This document shows positions 26,042 to 33,416 of a stretch of 64,000 nt of DNA, one piece after another (position 1 is the first letter of the stretch; each line of letters begins with the position of its first letter). The DNA lies in assembly GCF_012273515.2 (NCBI RefSeq), contig NZ_CP050975.2, positions 8,184,001 through 8,248,000 on the forward strand, given 5' to 3'. A program made the position numbers and the translations under genes. This DNA is from Streptomyces sp. RPA4-2. Its GTDB lineage: Bacteria > Actinomycetota > Actinomycetes > Streptomycetales > Streptomycetaceae. The notes below the pieces were generated by a model. It saw only the letters and a program-made list of their open reading frames with translations, had not been told where the DNA came from and did no database searches.

Positions 26042-26372
26042 GGCGCTCCTTGTGGGAGGGGATGAGGATGCCTCAGGCTACGTCGGCACGGGCACCGTAC
26101 GGGCACCGGTCGGCCCCCTGGTACAAGGTGGACCGGCCACGCGTCGACGGCGGCCCACGGGAGCCGCGTGCGGGCGCTCGGCAGCCGTCGGGCGGACGGA
26201 ACGGGGCGTCCGCCGGGCTCTGTTCGGCGTGGGCCGTGACGCCCTTCGCGGGACGGCGGACGGCGGCCCGGCACACGTCGGCCGAGGCGACCGAGGACCA
26301 CCTGGCCTGCTACCGGCCGGTCACACCGTAGGGTCGGTCGACGAACGTCGATCTACGGAAGGGTTCGCCACC
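26042..26372. other. Divergent intergenic stretch before the formaldehyde operon
   Basis: No gene seen in these 331 bases. It holds the promoters of the ABC exporter and of the mycothiol dehydrogenase; GTCGACGAACGTCGAT at 26337-26352 is a small imperfect dyad near the latter. Confidence 0.4.
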
Positions 26373-27458
26373 ATGGCGCAGGAAGTACGTGGCGTGATCG
26401 CCCCGGGCAAGAACGAACCGGTGCGCGTGGAGACCATCGTCGTGCCTGATCCGGGGCCGGGAGAGGCCGTGGTGAAGATCCAGGCGTGCGGGGTCTGCCA
26501 CACCGACCTGCACTACAAGCAGGGGGGCATCAACGACGACTTCCCGTTCCTGCTCGGCCATGAGGCGGCGGGCGCCGTGGAGTCGGTCGGCGACGGGGTC
26601 ACGGACGTCGCACCCGGCGACTTCGTGATCCTCAACTGGCGTGCCGTGTGCGGGCAGTGCCGTGCGTGTCTGCGCGGGCGGCCCTGGTACTGCTTCAACA
26701 CTCACAACGCGAAGCAGAAGATGACCCTCACGGACGGCACCGAGCTGTCCCCGGCCCTCGGTATCGGCGCCTTCGCCGAGAAGACCCTCGTCGCCGCCGG
26801 ACAGTGCACCAAGGTCGACCCGGCCGTCTCCCCGGCGGTCGCCGGACTGCTCGGCTGCGGTGTGATGGCGGGGATCGGTGCCGCCATCAACACCGGCAAC
26901 GTCGGCCGGGGCGACTCCGTCGCCGTCATCGGCTGCGGTGGCGTCGGCGACGCGGCGATCGCGGGGGCCCGGCTGGCCGGCGCCGCGAAGATCATCGCCG
27001 TCGACATCGACGACCGGAAGCTGACCACCGCCTCGAAGCTCGGCGCGACGCACACCGTCAACTCCTCCTCGACCGACCCCGTCGCGGCGATCCAGGAGCT
27101 GACCGGGGGCTTCGGCGCCGACGTCGTCATCGACGCGGTCGGCCGCCCCGAGACGTACAAGCAGGCCTTCTACGCCCGTGACCTCGCGGGTACGGTCGTC
27201 CTGGTCGGCGTGCCGACCCCGGAGATGAAGCTGGAGCTGCCGCTGCTCGACGTCTTCGGACGCGGCGGAGCCCTCAAGTCGTCCTGGTACGGCGACTGCC
27301 TGCCCTCCCGCGACTTCCCGATGCTGATCGACCTGCACCTCCAGGGACGGCTGGACCTGGAGGCGTTCGTGAGCGAGACGATCGCCCTGGACGAGATCGA
27401 GCCCGCCTTCGAGCGGATGCACCACGGCGACGTGCTGCGCTCGGTGGTGATGTTCTGA
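26373..27458 (+). CDS. mscR: S-(hydroxymethyl)mycothiol dehydrogenase / S-nitrosomycothiol reductase
   Basis: A 361-residue zinc alcohol dehydrogenase of class III type. Catalytic zinc region CGVCHTD and [12 protein letters not shown], structural zinc cysteines in [15 protein letters not shown], and the NAD-binding [17 protein letters not shown]. The gene opens with [17 protein letters not shown], characteristic of mycothiol-dependent formaldehyde dehydrogenases of actinobacteria. It oxidises the adduct of formaldehyde and mycothiol and can reduce S-nitrosomycothiol. ATG 26373 follows GGAAGG. The next gene, a metallo-beta-lactamase fold hydrolase, overlaps by one base. Confidence 0.92.
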   Translation: MAQEVRGVIAPGKNEPVRVETIVVPDPGPGEAVVKIQACGVCHTDLHYKQGGINDDFPFLLGHEAAGAVESVGDGVTDVAPGDFVILNWRAVCGQCRACLRGRPWYCFNTHNAKQKMTLTDGTELSPALGIGAFAEKTLVAAGQCTKVDPAVSPAVAGLLGCGVMAGIGAAINTGNVGRGDSVAVIGCGGVGDAAIAGARLAGAAKIIAVDIDDRKLTTASKLGATHTVNSSSTDPVAAIQELTGGFGADVVIDAVGRPETYKQAFYARDLAGTVVLVGVPTPEMKLELPLLDVFGRGGALKSSWYGDCLPSRDFPMLIDLHLQGRLDLEAFVSETIALDEIEPAFERMHHGDVLRSVVMF

Positions 27459-28087
27459 TGACCGCGCGCATCGAACACCTCGTCACCTCGGGCACCTTCT
27501 CGCTCGACGGCGGTACCTGGGACGTCGACAACAACGTGTGGATCGTCGGCGACGACCACGAGGCGATCGTCATCGACGCCGCGCACGATGCCGACGCCAT
27601 CGCCGAGGCCGTGGGCGACCGGCGGCTGCTGGCCATCGTGTGCACCCACGCCCACAACGACCACATCGACGCCGCGCCCGCACTCGCCGAGCGCACCGGC
27701 GCCACGATCTGGCTCCACCCGGACGACCTGCCGCTGTGGAAGCAGACCCATCCTGACCGGCTGCCCGACGCCTGGCTGCAGGACGGGCAGGTGATCGAGG
27801 CGGCCGGTGCCGACCTGACCGTCCTGCACACGCCCGGCCACGCCCCCGGCGCGGTCTGCCTGTACGACCAGGGGCTGGGCACCGTGTTCACCGGCGACAC
27901 CCTCTTCCAGGGCGGTCCGGGAGCCACCGGCCGCTCCTACTCGCACTTCCCGACGATCGTCACGTCGATCCGTGAGCGTCTGCTGGCCCTGCCCGGCGAC
28001 ACCGTCGTCCGCACCGGGCACGGCGACTCGACCACCATCGGCGCCGAGGCGCCGCACCTGGAGGAGTGGATCGCGCGCGGCCACTGA
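27458..28087 (+). CDS. MBL-fold metallohydrolase coupled to mscR
   Basis: A 209-residue glyoxalase II-like metallo-beta-lactamase fold protein. The metal site motif THAHNDH is at residues 63-69, with GHAPGAV and FTGDTLFQGG, and a late RTGHGDSTTIG supplying further ligands. TGATG overlap with mscR means translational coupling; this partner probably hydrolyses the S-formylmycothiol or a related thioester produced by MscR. That substrate is an inference from gene order that is common in actinobacteria. Confidence 0.85.
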   Translation: MTARIEHLVTSGTFSLDGGTWDVDNNVWIVGDDHEAIVIDAAHDADAIAEAVGDRRLLAIVCTHAHNDHIDAAPALAERTGATIWLHPDDLPLWKQTHPDRLPDAWLQDGQVIEAAGADLTVLHTPGHAPGAVCLYDQGLGTVFTGDTLFQGGPGATGRSYSHFPTIVTSIRERLLALPGDTVVRTGHGDSTTIGAEAPHLEEWIARGH

Positions 28088-28104
28088 CGGCGACGCGCCG
28101 GGAC

Positions 28105-28200
28105 GGGGCGGCACAGGTACGGGGCGGCACAGGTACGGGAGACCTGACATCCCGGAGACCTGACCGGCGAGAAACCTGACACGCAAGAAACCTGACAGAA
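28105..28200. repeat. Array of six 16-bp units upstream of an SDR gene
   Basis: Two exact units GGGGCGGCACAGGTAC (28105, 28121) are followed by four diverged units with core A(G/A)ACCTGAC at 28140, 28156, 28172 and 28188, all spaced exactly 16 bases. Confidence 0.85.
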
Positions 28201-28307
28201 GATGTCCGGCTTCCACGTCACGCTCGGAGCGGCCCATGGGTGAAGCCACCGCATGGGCCCCTACGAACACGGACGAACGCGCGAACGCACGCACATGGAG
28301 GTCGGAC

Positions 28308-29270
28308 ATGTCAGGGTCACTGGAAGGCAAGGTCGCACTGGTCGCGGGGGCCACCCGGGGAGCGGGACGGGGGATCGCCGTGGAACTCGGCGCGGCCGGC
28401 GCCACCGTGTACGTGACCGGGCGCAGCACCCGCGAACGGCGCTCCGAGTACGACCGCCCCGAGACCATCGAGGACACCGCGGAGCTGGTGCGAGCGGCGG
28501 GCGGCGTCGGTATCGTCGTGCCCACCGACCACCTCGACCCCGCGCAGGTCGAGGCCCTGGTCGCACGCGTCGACGACGAACAGGGCCGGCTCGACGTCCT
28601 GGTCAACGACATCTGGGGCGGCGAGAAGCTCTTCGAGTGGGACGCCCCGGTCTGGGAGCACGACCTCGACAACGGACTGCGGCTGCTCCGGCTGGCCGTC
28701 GAGACGCACGCCGTCACCAGCCACCACGCGCTTCCCCTGCTACTGCGCCACCCCGGCGGCCTCGTCGTCGAGATGACCGACGGCACCGCGGAGTACAACC
28801 GGGACACCTATCGCGTCTCCTTCTTCTACGACCTCGCCAAGGCGTCGGTCCTGCGCATGGCCTTCGCGCTGGGACACGAACTGGGCCCGCGCGGCGCCAC
28901 CGCGGTCGCGCTCACCCCGGGGTGGCTGCGCTCCGAGATCATGCTCGAGGCCTTCGGCGTCACCGAGGAGAACTGGCGCGACGCGACGGAGCGTGTGCCG
29001 CACTTCGGCATCTCCGAGACCCCGTTCTACGTCGGCCGTGCCGTGGCCGCGCTGGCCGCCGACCCGGACGTCGCGCGCTGGAACGGGCAGTCGCTCTCCA
29101 GCGGACAGCTCGCCCCGGTGTACGGCTTCACCGATCGCGACGGCAGCCGCCCGGACGCCTGGCGCTACATGGTCGAGGTCCAGGACGCGGACAAACCGGC
29201 GGACGGGACGGACGGGGGCGGCGACGGTGGCGGGCCCGACGCCCAGGCGGTCGTCGAGGCCTATCGCTGA
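28308..29270 (+). CDS. SDR-family oxidoreductase (type with long C-terminal region)
   Basis: A 320-residue short-chain dehydrogenase. ATG 28308 follows GGAGGT by about seven bases. N-terminal cofactor motif GATRGAGRG (residues 13-21), TGRS, then a VLVND segment, and the catalytic Tyr/Lys pair in FFYDLAKAS. The inserted DIWGGEKLFEWDAP differs from the usual NNAG loop. Residues past 290 are Gly/Asp-rich. NAD(P)-dependent, substrate unknown. A 16-bp repeat array lies in its upstream region. Confidence 0.85.
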   Translation: MSGSLEGKVALVAGATRGAGRGIAVELGAAGATVYVTGRSTRERRSEYDRPETIEDTAELVRAAGGVGIVVPTDHLDPAQVEALVARVDDEQGRLDVLVNDIWGGEKLFEWDAPVWEHDLDNGLRLLRLAVETHAVTSHHALPLLLRHPGGLVVEMTDGTAEYNRDTYRVSFFYDLAKASVLRMAFALGHELGPRGATAVALTPGWLRSEIMLEAFGVTEENWRDATERVPHFGISETPFYVGRAVAALAADPDVARWNGQSLSSGQLAPVYGFTDRDGSRPDAWRYMVEVQDADKPADGTDGGGDGGGPDAQAVVEAYR

Positions 29271-29313
29271 CACACCTCCGCCTCGGCCGTCCCGCCGACC
29301 CCGTCGTACGTCA

Positions 29314-29862
29314 CTACTCCGCGTCGGCGCGTACGTGCAGGGGCGGGACCTGCCACGCCGGCGGACGGTCGGCCGACAGGGCCAGGTCCGCACGGACCGC
29401 CGCGTAGTACCCCTCACGTGCCTCGCGCTGGCGTTGCAGGAGAGCCTGCCATGCCTCGGGAGCACGGGTCCGCTCCCTCCCGAACCGCTCCATCTCCATC
29501 ACGACGACGGCCCACGCGCGGGCCTTCTCCACGACCGCAGGGGCGCCGAGGAGCAGGAGTGCCTCGCCGGCCGGGTCCCCCGCTTCGGCGGCCTCGGCCA
29601 GCAGGGGCGCCGCCTCCTCGTGCGACAAGGCGTGCGGGTGGGGGTCGTTCCCGAGGTGGGCGGCGACCCGGTACGTCAGGGTGACCGTCCGCTTCAGACT
29701 GCGCGCGTAGTCGGCGTACACGGACAGCCGCCGCTCCTCCCACCGCGCCGTCTGCTCCCGGCGGAAGCGGGCCCGATCGCCCCGCACGATCGCCGCATAC
29801 GAGCCGAGGGCACCGATGACCACGCCTATCAGCGCCGGGAGTTGTTGCATGAACGCGGACAT
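29314..29862 (-). CDS. Membrane-anchored protein of unknown function
   Basis: A 182-residue protein with one N-terminal membrane segment (LPALIGVVIGALGSYAAIV, residues 8-26) and a long helical, Arg/Glu/Ala-rich cytoplasmic part that may be coiled coil. Architecture is common in actinobacterial single-span proteins next to mobile or regulatory genes. No catalytic motif. It is divergent from the following SDR gene, with a gap of only 50 bases. Confidence 0.68.
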   Translation of the reverse strand: MSAFMQQLPALIGVVIGALGSYAAIVRGDRARFRREQTARWEERRLSVYADYARSLKRTVTLTYRVAAHLGNDPHPHALSHEEAAPLLAEAAEAGDPAGEALLLLGAPAVVEKARAWAVVVMEMERFGRERTRAPEAWQALLQRQREAREGYYAAVRADLALSADRPPAWQVPPLHVRADAE

Positions 29863-29912
29863 GGGCGCACGGTATCTGTCCCGGCGACGATCACGGCAGT
29901 ACCTTCGTTGCC

Positions 29913-30716
29913 ATGACTGCCACGAGGCGCTTCGAAGGACACGGGGTTGTGATCACGGGCGCGGCCCGCGGTATCGGGGCGGCCACCGCCCGCCGGTTCG
30001 CCGACGAGGGCGCCCACGTGCTGCTCGCCGACGTGGACCTGCCCGAGGCGGAGAAGACGGCCGCGTCGATCCGTGAACTCGGCGGGCGGGCCGAGGCGTA
30101 CGTCTGCGACGTGGGGGACCGCGCGTCGATCGAGCGAGCCGTCGCGCATGCCGTCCACACGTTCGGCTCGCTGGACGTCCTGGTCAACAACGCCTACGGA
30201 TGCACCCCCGACGAGCCGCTCTTCGAGGATGAGCCGGACGAGGTGTGGGCCCACGACCTCGACCTCACCCTGACCGGCGCCTACCGGTGCTCCCGCGCGG
30301 CGCTCCCGCACCTGGTGGCCTCCGGCCGCGGAGCGATCGTCCATATCGGCTCCGTGAACGGCATCCAGGACTTCGGCAACCACGCCTACAGCGCCGCCAA
30401 GGCGGGTCTCATGTCCCTGACCCGCACGCTCGCCGGTCACGCGGCGCCCCGGGGGGTGCGCGTCAACATGGTCGCGCCGGGCACGGTCCGCACCACGGCG
30501 TGGGAGGGGCGCGAGGACGACCTCGCCGTGGCCGCGGAGCTCTACCCGCTGGGGCGGGTCGGAGAGCCGGACGACATCGCGGCGGCCGTCGCCTTCCTCG
30601 CTTCCCGTGACGCGTCCTGGATCACCGGGACCACGCTGTGCGTGGACGGGGGGCTACTGGCGGTCAACACCGGTTTCCGCCACGCGCTGCGAAAGAGCAC
30701 GGAGGGGCCGGAGTAG
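29913..30716 (+). CDS. SDR-family oxidoreductase (classical)
   Basis: A 267-residue classical short-chain dehydrogenase with TGAARGIGAAT (cofactor), NNAYG, Ser of GSVNG and the catalytic YSAAKAGL. The C-terminal WITGTTLCVDGG is typical of the FabG-like group. Starts at ATG 29913. Substrate unknown; independent of the earlier SDR gene, which differs in the key loop. Confidence 0.9.
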   Translation: MTATRRFEGHGVVITGAARGIGAATARRFADEGAHVLLADVDLPEAEKTAASIRELGGRAEAYVCDVGDRASIERAVAHAVHTFGSLDVLVNNAYGCTPDEPLFEDEPDEVWAHDLDLTLTGAYRCSRAALPHLVASGRGAIVHIGSVNGIQDFGNHAYSAAKAGLMSLTRTLAGHAAPRGVRVNMVAPGTVRTTAWEGREDDLAVAAELYPLGRVGEPDDIAAAVAFLASRDASWITGTTLCVDGGLLAVNTGFRHALRKSTEGPE

Positions 30717-30819
30717 GGCTCGGCATCCGCGGGGAGGCGTCCGCCGGGTGCCGTCCGCCGGGTGCCGGGCGCCTGCCCTCACCGCCGTCCGCGCCTCGTC
30801 ACCCTGTGGGCGCTCCGCG

Positions 30820-31404
30820 TCACGGGGTCTTGTGCCCCCACCGCGGGCCCACCCGCTCCCATGCACGAGCCCACTCGTCGTAGCGGCGGCGGTCGAGCCG
30901 CCAGCGGGCGAGGCGGCCGCCGGCGAACACCAGGCTGCCGAAGGCGATCGCTGCACCCGTGCCGAGGGCTCCCGCCTCGGCGGACGCCGTGCCCGGATCG
31001 GGAGGCCGGGTGGTGAGCCGCCCCTTGTGGTCCAGCCAGACCACGATCTTCGAGCCGGCCAGGTGTCCGGCGTTCACCAGCGTCCGGCCCGTGTGGGTGG
31101 CGCCGTCCGGACCCGTCCAGCGGACCCTCGCGCGGACACCGTCGTAGACGGGGCCGTCCCCGGTCGGCAGGGTCCGGGCCGTGTTGTCGACGAGGACGGC
31201 CGGGACCGGGTGCCGTTCGTGCCGCAACCGGGCGAAGGACGCTTCGGCGGTATGGGCGGCCACCAGACCTACTACGGCGCCTCCCACCAGGATGACGGCC
31301 CAGACGGCCAGTACGATCCAGGCCTCGACGACATCGTCGTGCCGGCGCAGGGGATTGCTCCGCCACCGCCAGCACCACCGCTTCGTACGCCGTGTCCTGT
31401 GCAT
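30820..31404 (-). CDS. Rv1733c-like two-span membrane protein
   Basis: A 194-residue protein starting at ATG 31404 behind GAGGAGG. The N-terminal RRHDDVVEAWIVLAVWAVI is the hallmark of Rv1733c-family proteins of actinobacteria, followed by an extracytoplasmic domain of about 90 residues with RHPVPAVLVDN and a second membrane segment near residues 145-165. Function unknown in the family; expressed under dormancy signals in Mycobacterium. Confidence 0.78.
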   Translation of the reverse strand: MHRTRRTKRWCWRWRSNPLRRHDDVVEAWIVLAVWAVILVGGAVVGLVAAHTAEASFARLRHERHPVPAVLVDNTARTLPTGDGPVYDGVRARVRWTGPDGATHTGRTLVNAGHLAGSKIVVWLDHKGRLTTRPPDPGTASAEAGALGTGAAIAFGSLVFAGGRLARWRLDRRRYDEWARAWERVGPRWGHKTP

Positions 31405-31940
31405 CGCCGCACCTCCTCGTCGTGCCTACGGCCAGGTGACGCCCGGGGAGCGAGGGGTGGCGGGGCCGACCGGACAGCGCGCGGGGCCGTCCGGCCCTCG
31501 TTCGCGCACGGGGGCCGTTCCGTCCCGGCCGGCAGGGGCCTCGTAAGCCCCGCCGGGTCCCGGAACGGGGACCGATCGGCCCGTGCGCACCGTGGGCGCG
31601 AGGGGCCGGTGAAGGGATGTCAGGGCCGGGGCGCCGGGGCGGGAAGGGCCCCACCCGCTTCTCGCGTGTCCTGATTGTGCGGTGCGCGGCTGCCGGCCGC
31701 TTCTCCGCGTCCTTCCCGGGTCCTTCCCGTCTCCTCCAGGACAGCACGTGCGGCACGGAACCGCCAGGGCCGATCGGCCCGGCCGCCTGCGCCGTGACCT
31801 CGCGGACCCCTCGTGAGCAGGAGCGGCACCGCCCGGCCCGCCGACGATTCCCGCCCGGGACGGCAGGAGCGTCGGTCGGTCGAAGGGGCGCCACCGGCGC
31901 CCCCGAGCGGTGCCCTCGGTGAGCCCGGGGAGCCCGGGTG
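31405..31940. other. Unassigned 536-bp stretch
   Basis: No frame in this stretch has a signal peptide, domain or ribosome binding site that convinces. It lies between the start of the Rv1733c-like gene and the end of the small histidine-rich protein gene, and would hold the promoter of the former. Confidence 0.45.
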
Positions 31941-32255
31941 TCAGTCGTCGTGCTCCGCACCTCCGTCGTGCTGCGTGCCCTCCTCGTGCTGCGTGCCCAC
32001 CTCGTGCTGGTGTGCCGCTACGAGGGCCTCCACCATGTCGACGGCGCTGCCCTCGTGGTCGCTGCCGGCCGTACCGCTGCCCTGCTGGACGTTCGCGGCC
32101 CGGTCCACCTCGAGGATCGAGTCGGCGTGCGAGTTGTCGAGCACGGTGATGAAGCTGTCGCCCGCGGCCGCCGGTGCCGCCGCGGCACCCAGCAGGGCCA
32201 CCGCCAGCAAGGCGGCCGTACGCGGGCGCGGTGACGGGCCGCGCGGCGGTGTCAC
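31941..32255 (-). CDS. Small secreted histidine-rich protein, coupled to the PEP-mutase-family gene
   Basis: A 104-residue protein whose GTG 32255 overlaps the stop codon of the upstream gene (GTGA). Signal peptide at residues 1-31 (TAALLAVALLGAAAAPAAAG). Mature part of about 70 residues starts GDSFITVLDNSHADS and finishes in a Gly/Gln/His/Glu/Asp tail with GTQHEEGTQHDGGAEHDD-type repeats that could bind metal ions. No family recognised. The tight overlap means that it is made with the lyase-family enzyme, although one acts outside and the other inside the cell. Confidence 0.7.
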   Translation of the reverse strand: MTPPRGPSPRPRTAALLAVALLGAAAAPAAAGDSFITVLDNSHADSILEVDRAANVQQGSGTAGSDHEGSAVDMVEALVAAHQHEVGTQHEEGTQHDGGAEHDD

Positions 32256-33115
32256 GCGTTCACGCCCTGGGCCTGCGGCCGCAGACGCGCGATGTTGCGC
32301 TCCAGAAGCTGGGTGGCGGTCGCGACGCCGACACCGTTCGTCGTGTCCACCACCGGGAGCCGGCCGTCCGCCGCCCTGAGGTCGGCGAGCGCGGAGTGCA
32401 TCGCCTGGTGGGCCGCGAACAGACACGGCGTGCTGTAGATGGCGACGTCCACACCGAGCTCGGACAGCTCACCCAGGGAGAGCCGGGGCGACTTGCCGCC
32501 CGCGATCTGGTTGAACAGCAGTGGCTTGTCACCGACCACCTTGCGGATCCGCCGGATCCAATCCACGCTGCGCACCCCGTCGACGAGCACCACGTCCGCG
32601 CCGGTCGCGGCGAGCGTCTCGGCCCGGTGCAGGATGTCGTTCTCGTCGGTCGCGTCCGTGCGGGCCACCACGACCATGTCCTGCCGGGTCGCCAGCACCA
32701 TCTCCAGCTTGGCGAGGTACTCGGCCAGTGGCAGCACCTGCTTGCCGTCGGCGTGCCCGCACCGGCGCGGCCGCTTCTGGTCCTCGAGGATCACCCCCGA
32801 CGCCCCGATCCGCTCCAGTCCCTCGACCACGTGACAGGCGACCTCGGGATCGACGTACCCGTCGTCGATGTCCACCAGCAGATGGTGCCGCGGGAACGCG
32901 CCCCGCAGTCGCTGGACGAACGCCACCATGTCCGGCCACGCGATGAATCCGATGTCCGGCAGCCCGTAGTACGAGGCCGCGAAGCCGAAGCCGGAGACGA
33001 ACATCCCGTCGTAGTGCTCGGCCGCGATCGACGCCGAGTACATGTCGTACACGCCGATCAGCGGGGTGGTCTCCGGCCCGGCGATCTGCTCCCTCAGCTT
33101 CTTCCCGTAAGTCAA
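32252..33115 (-). CDS. Isocitrate lyase / PEP mutase superfamily enzyme
   Basis: A 287-residue TIM-barrel enzyme. TTG 33115 is chosen because GAGGAAGG lies nine bases upstream and the first conserved segment (LREQIAGPETTPLIGVYDM) begins soon after. Metal site motif DIDDGY and the loop EDQKRPRRCGHADGKQ are visible. The Cys in RRCGH (about residue 119) is the general acid of lyase members such as methylisocitrate lyase; PEP mutase and phosphonopyruvate hydrolase have instead EDKxxPKxNS. The enzyme thus more likely cleaves a C-C bond of a 2-hydroxy or 2-oxo diacid, or is like carboxyphosphonoenolpyruvate mutase. It is divergent from the C-P-cleaving oxygenase fusion, which suggests a shared organophosphonate pathway. 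Confidence 0.8.
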   Translation of the reverse strand: MTYGKKLREQIAGPETTPLIGVYDMYSASIAAEHYDGMFVSGFGFAASYYGLPDIGFIAWPDMVAFVQRLRGAFPRHHLLVDIDDGYVDPEVACHVVEGLERIGASGVILEDQKRPRRCGHADGKQVLPLAEYLAKLEMVLATRQDMVVVARTDATDENDILHRAETLAATGADVVLVDGVRSVDWIRRIRKVVGDKPLLFNQIAGGKSPRLSLGELSELGVDVAIYSTPCLFAAHQAMHSALADLRAADGRLPVVDTTNGVGVATATQLLERNIARLRPQAQGVNA

Positions 33116-33416
33116 CGTCCGGTTCCTTCCTCGGGGTTTAACACGGCGGGCGGAAAAGGCCGTTGCGACACGGCAGCCCTTTGCCAAGACAAAAGGATCT
33201 CTATGGCGATACGGAACGCTCTCCTTGGACGGGCTTTGCTCACCCCAACGGCGCAAGCGGTTCACCGGGGAAACGTCACTCGTCGCCCGTCCGGGTCGTC
33301 GGATGCCCTCGCCGTCCCATTCATCCGCGCGCAAGCCGCGCGTCACCCCCCGCTCAACTGCGGCTGGGACATTCACGGCATCGACAAAGTTGGCTATACA
33401 ACTTGGGGAGAGAGTG
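33116..33416. other. Divergent control region of the oxygenase and lyase genes
   Basis: No gene seen. Holds divergent promoters and the palindrome at 33387-33404. Confidence 0.5.
33387..33404. promoter_or_regulatory. Palindrome AAGTTG-N6-CAACTT just before the oxygenase start
   Basis: Perfect 6-bp arms, with TATACA inside and GGGGAG directly after. Probable operator overlapping a -10 region; the GntR-type regulator at 35144-35953 is the obvious candidate. Confidence 0.6.

Noticed and set aside
30738..30766. Terminator between the second SDR and the Rv1733c-like gene
   Set aside because: Only a short direct repeat (GTCCGCCGGGTGCC twice), no stable hairpin.
32252..33115. PEP mutase starting phosphonate antibiotic synthesis
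   Set aside because: Loop is RRCGHADGK, not EDKxxPKxNS, and no phosphonopyruvate decarboxylase is nearby.
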